Shown here: positions 60,926-64,000 of the stretch, in pieces
Numbering within the stretch: position 1 is the stretch's first letter
Layout of the letters: each line of letters begins with the position of its first letter
From: Pyrus communis
Taxonomy: Eukaryota; Streptophyta; Magnoliopsida; Rosales; Rosaceae
DNA: 64,000 nucleotides
Assembly (NCBI RefSeq): GCF_963583255.1
Contig: NC_084804.1
Coordinates: forward strand, 19,310,561 to 19,374,560
Direction of reading: 5' to 3'
Notes under the pieces: generated by a model
What the model was told of the DNA's origin: nothing
What the model saw: only the letters and a program-made list of their open reading frames with translations
Database searches by the model: none
Program-made: the position numbers and the translations under genes

Positions 60926-61567
60926 TGTAAGATCCCACATCACCCAGGGGAGTGATCCTTATATGTATATTCTCATCTCTACCTAGCACGAGGCCTTTTG
61001 GGAGCTCACTGGCTTCAGGTTCCATAGGAACTCCGAAGTTAAGCGAGTAGCGCACGAGAGCACTTCCATGATGGGTGACCCACTGGGAAGTTCTCATGTG
61101 AGTTCCCAGAAACAAAACCATGAGGGCGTGGTCGGGGCCTAAAGCAGACAATATCATTCTACAGTGGTGGAGTGGGCTTGGGATGTGGTGGACCTCGGGC
61201 CGGGATGTGGCAATTTGTTATCAGAGCCTAACCCTGGCCGTGGTGTGCCGACAAGGACGTCGGACCCTTAAGGGGGGTGGATTGTAAGATCCCACATCGC
61301 CCAGGGGAGTGATCCTTATATATATTCTCATCTCTACTTAGCACGAGGCCTTTTGGGAGCTCACTGGTTTCGGATTCCATGGGAACTCCGAAGTTAAGCG
61401 AGTAGCGTGCGGAAGCACTCCAATGATGGGTGACCCACTGAGAAGTTCTCGTGTGGGTTCCCAGAAACAAAACCGTGAGGGCGTGGTCGGGACCTAAAGC
61501 GGACAATATCGTGCTATAGTGGTGGAGCGGGCCCAGGATGTGGTGGACCCCGGGGCGAGATGTGACA
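60926..61567 (+). mobile_element. Cassandra TRIM element, both LTRs
   Basis: LTR1 60926-61213 and LTR2 61283-61567 start TGTAAGATCCCACATC and end TG(G/A)CA. Between them is a 69-bp internal part with primer site TTGTTATCAGAGCC (one change from the tRNA-Met site) at 61216 and polypurine tract AAGGGGGGTGGA (61270-61281). The size and lack of genes are typical of a terminal-repeat retrotransposon in miniature. No matching 5-bp target duplication is seen. Confidence 0.9.
61020..61101 (+). repeat. 5S rRNA-derived segment in Cassandra LTR1
   Basis: GAACTCCGAAGTTAAGCG and GATGGGTGACC...CTGGGAAGTTCTC correspond to the A-box and C-box parts of plant 5S rRNA, in the right order and spacing. Cassandra LTRs are known to carry such pol III promoter sequence. 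LTR2 has the same at about 61378-61455. It is not a 5S gene: the 5' third and the 3' end do not match. Confidence 0.85.
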
Positions 61568-63861
61568 GCAAACCCACGTGATAGATGCGACAATCACTTT
61601 AACTTTTCCGGTTGGTACTTTCACCGTTTAAAGAATTTTTCGGCCTTGAAATTTATGAAGAATTGGTTGAGAAATCTGATGGAAGATCAATGAATGAATA
61701 TAACATGATTATTTTTATAGAGAGATCTTTGATAGTATTAGTAATGAAGTTGTCATGCAACTTTTTCAAAGCATGAAAACGCGTCGAGGAATATTGTAAT
61801 ATGTTGTATGAAAAACCTTATATTAATATATAAGTGTTTTGTTTAGTACTTAAGCATTTTAATTTGTGACTTATTTTTTAAGGGTTGGCTTAAGCCACAC
61901 AAAAATCCATTCATGAGAGCAAACCTAAGACATTTCATACTAAGAAAAAGAAAACACAAAAAAGAATATTACTAGGCCGCAATGCTAGTGACAAAACGGT
62001 AAAATTAATAATTGAACAAAGCTTAGTTCCTACTAAAAGGCCAATGCACCTGCTCCTTGGTTTGACACATGTTCAATTTTTTTTTCCTTATGAATTATTC
62101 AGATGGAAAAGTACCTTTCTAGAAGACTATAATACCCTCACTTACTAGTCTCCTTCATTTCTTACTCAATATAAAAATTATTGACTCACTACCCTTTTTA
62201 GTAACGCCATCGTCCTTATTTTTTTAAAAGAAAATTCATCTTACTTCTTATATTGTGGGCTAGTTTAGGATTGCTATGTCATTTTTTAAAATTACTTATG
62301 TTATGCTGTAAGAAAAAACAGCTGTTAAAAAAAAAAAAAGATAAGTGTTTGGTAAACTATAGTGGTAAAAGGGCTTTCAACAAAAAAATCAGTTTCAAAG
62401 TATTTGGTAAATTTTTATATAGAACTGCTGTTTCTCTGTAAAATGACCAAAAGGACATGCCGTTGTATGTATTTTGAATTTAGTCAAGTAGTTAAAATAT
62501 TGGTCAATTTTTATTTTTTCTTCTTTGCCTCATTTCTAAATAATTATTATGACAAAATTGGTTTAAAATATTGAAATAAAGTAGTCAAAATACTATATTA
62601 GTCTAACATTCCCGAGTTAATTGAAATACGGTCAATTATACAATACATACTTCAAAGAGTAAATATGTAAAAGTTGTTTAATATAAATATACTCTAATTA
62701 GATGCATTCATCAAACTTGCGCTTATGTGTTGCGAAATTTAAACTAACCGAAATTAGTCCAACTTAGTTCCAAATTTTATGCTTGCAAGCGTACGAATCG
62801 GTCGATAGTATAGAAAGTAAGCACTTAATATCATCCCTCAGAAAATGATTTAATTATTATCAACTAACTTAAATCCAATTTCAACGTAGTGAAATTTAAC
62901 AAAGATTGATGAAAGATGAATTTGAGAATTGAAACTCATAGTAAAAACATATGAAAACAAGAAAGTTTTATCACAATGCCAAAAGTGGCAGCCAAGAAAA
63001 AAAGTTGTAATTCAATCGAGTAAAACACTAGAGTGTCTGAGTCACCATAACTAATCCTACTTTTTTCCTGCAACAAATTATTAACAAGTACTCAATCTCA
63101 TTGATAGTCAAATTTCCCTAACACATATAATATCTATGGCATCTAGACTATTACGTATATCCCAATTTGCAACCATCCATGGCATCTAGAATAGTTTAAC
63201 ATCATGAAATTCATTACGATTAGTGGAAATTTGTATAAAGACTACACAAATCCTAGAGTATGGCATCTATGACTAGGTAATTCATGGTATCTATTTGCAC
63301 GAAGCTATCACTCAAGTTGAAAACATGGCATCTGCACAACTTGCATCAAATTTACCAAGTAAAAGTCAAGATGGTAGCTAATCACCAAGACTAAAACCAA
63401 GCATATAAACACATCAAACGATACTCAATGAAACTGAAAACTTGAAATAATTCACTTGAGAATATAAGCATTCATAGTCATGATTACATCGTAGCCCTAG
63501 CTAAGGAAAATTAGTTCCAAAACATAATCGAAAATATTATTGAATTCTTAATAAAAATGAGAAACATAATCGAAAATATTATTGAATTCATAATAAAAAT
63601 GAGAAGAAAATTGAGTTTAGAAAAACACTAAAAAATCTTTGTGCTCTGCTGCTTCTATCTTGCCGCATGTCCCTTGCTGCTTTTATAGAATAATTGATTA
63701 GTCCCCTTTTCTTTTTCCTCTTCTGTTTTAATTTTCTTCTCCGTAACCGACAATGTGTTAAAACCCATTTATTGACAACATTAGAAGAAAAGAAAACCAA
63801 AGAACTCTTCAATTATCTACTAGCCACTTTGTACAATAAATACACCTTGATTACTTTCTCC
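61568..63861. other. no gene recognised
   Basis: AT-rich DNA. From about 62730 rightward it may belong to the retrotransposon whose pol fragment lies at the window edge. It includes one tandem duplication. Confidence 0.35.
63520..63603. repeat. Tandem duplication, 42-bp unit x2
   Basis: 63520-63561 and 63562-63603, one difference. The unit starts 'aaacataatcgaaaatatta'. Confidence 0.9.
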
Positions 63862-64000
63862 ATTTGCCAATGTTTTCACTAAGAGGCTTGGCTATTTTCG
63901 AGAAATCCTTGATAAATCTTCGATAGAACCCTACATGACCAATGAAACTTCGAACTCCTTTCACTGAAGTTGGTGGTAGAAGATTTACAATCAACTCAAC
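63862..64000 (-). pseudogene. Gypsy reverse transcriptase fragment, cut by the window edge
   Basis: The minus strand from 64000 reads open as [19 protein letters not shown], then [20 protein letters not shown]. This is the segment after the polymerase palm in plant Ty3/Gypsy elements (Athila-like wording). It stops matching at about 63862. The rest lies outside the window or is deleted. Confidence 0.8.

Noticed and set aside
61020..61101. 5S rRNA gene
   Set aside because: Only the internal promoter-bearing part matches and it lies inside directly repeated LTRs with a TRIM layout, so it is a Cassandra component.

Overview
This is plant nuclear DNA: AT-rich, with interrupted genes that have GT-AG introns and a very high load of nested transposons. 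The MITE and SINE families, a Cassandra TRIM and a florendovirus-like endogenous pararetrovirus suggest a rosid, most likely Rosaceae (apple or pear type). That placement is an inference, not something the sequence proves.

Two host genes can be read in full. One, on the minus strand at 7085-8824 (5 exons, 351 aa), is a class II RSL-type bHLH transcription factor of the kind that drives root-hair growth. The other, on the minus strand at 52425-56928 (9 exons, 351 aa), is a ZFPL1-type Golgi RING/B-box membrane protein with one GC-AG intron. Almost everything else is mobile or viral.

Layout: 955-4155 holds nested terminal-inverted-repeat elements around a CACTA element that carries spliced gene-like exons. 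5776-6217 is a 442-bp hAT MITE. The bHLH gene follows, with a 400-bp MITE upstream of it. 10803-12045 looks like a LINE remnant and 12587-13634 a hAT-like element. 14931-24029 is a decayed minus-strand Ty3/Gypsy element of Tat type with both LTRs, gag, RNase H and integrase remnants and an antisense extra ORF. 26254-27252 is a SINE split by a hAT element.

The centrepiece is 28352-49031. One hAT MITE, still bounded by a perfect 8-bp target duplication, has been split by about 19.2 kb of florendovirus-like (Caulimoviridae) DNA and by a separate 1-kb insert. The viral DNA comprises (i) a partial plus-strand unit, 28453-31432; (ii) a minus-strand unit of more than one genome length, 31433-39821; and (iii) a plus-strand unit of one genome length, 39847-47672, opened inside its tRNA-Met primer site. 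Units (i) and (ii) form a palindrome with 3.0-kb arms and a 26-bp spacer. The two viral promoters in the arms point at the axis, so read-through RNA would be self-complementary. All reading frames over the replication genes are broken by stops or shifts private to each unit.

The right end (60006-61567) has two Cassandra elements in opposite orientation, with 5S-rRNA-derived sequence in their LTRs, on either side of a gypsy gag fragment. A gypsy reverse-transcriptase fragment runs off the right edge.
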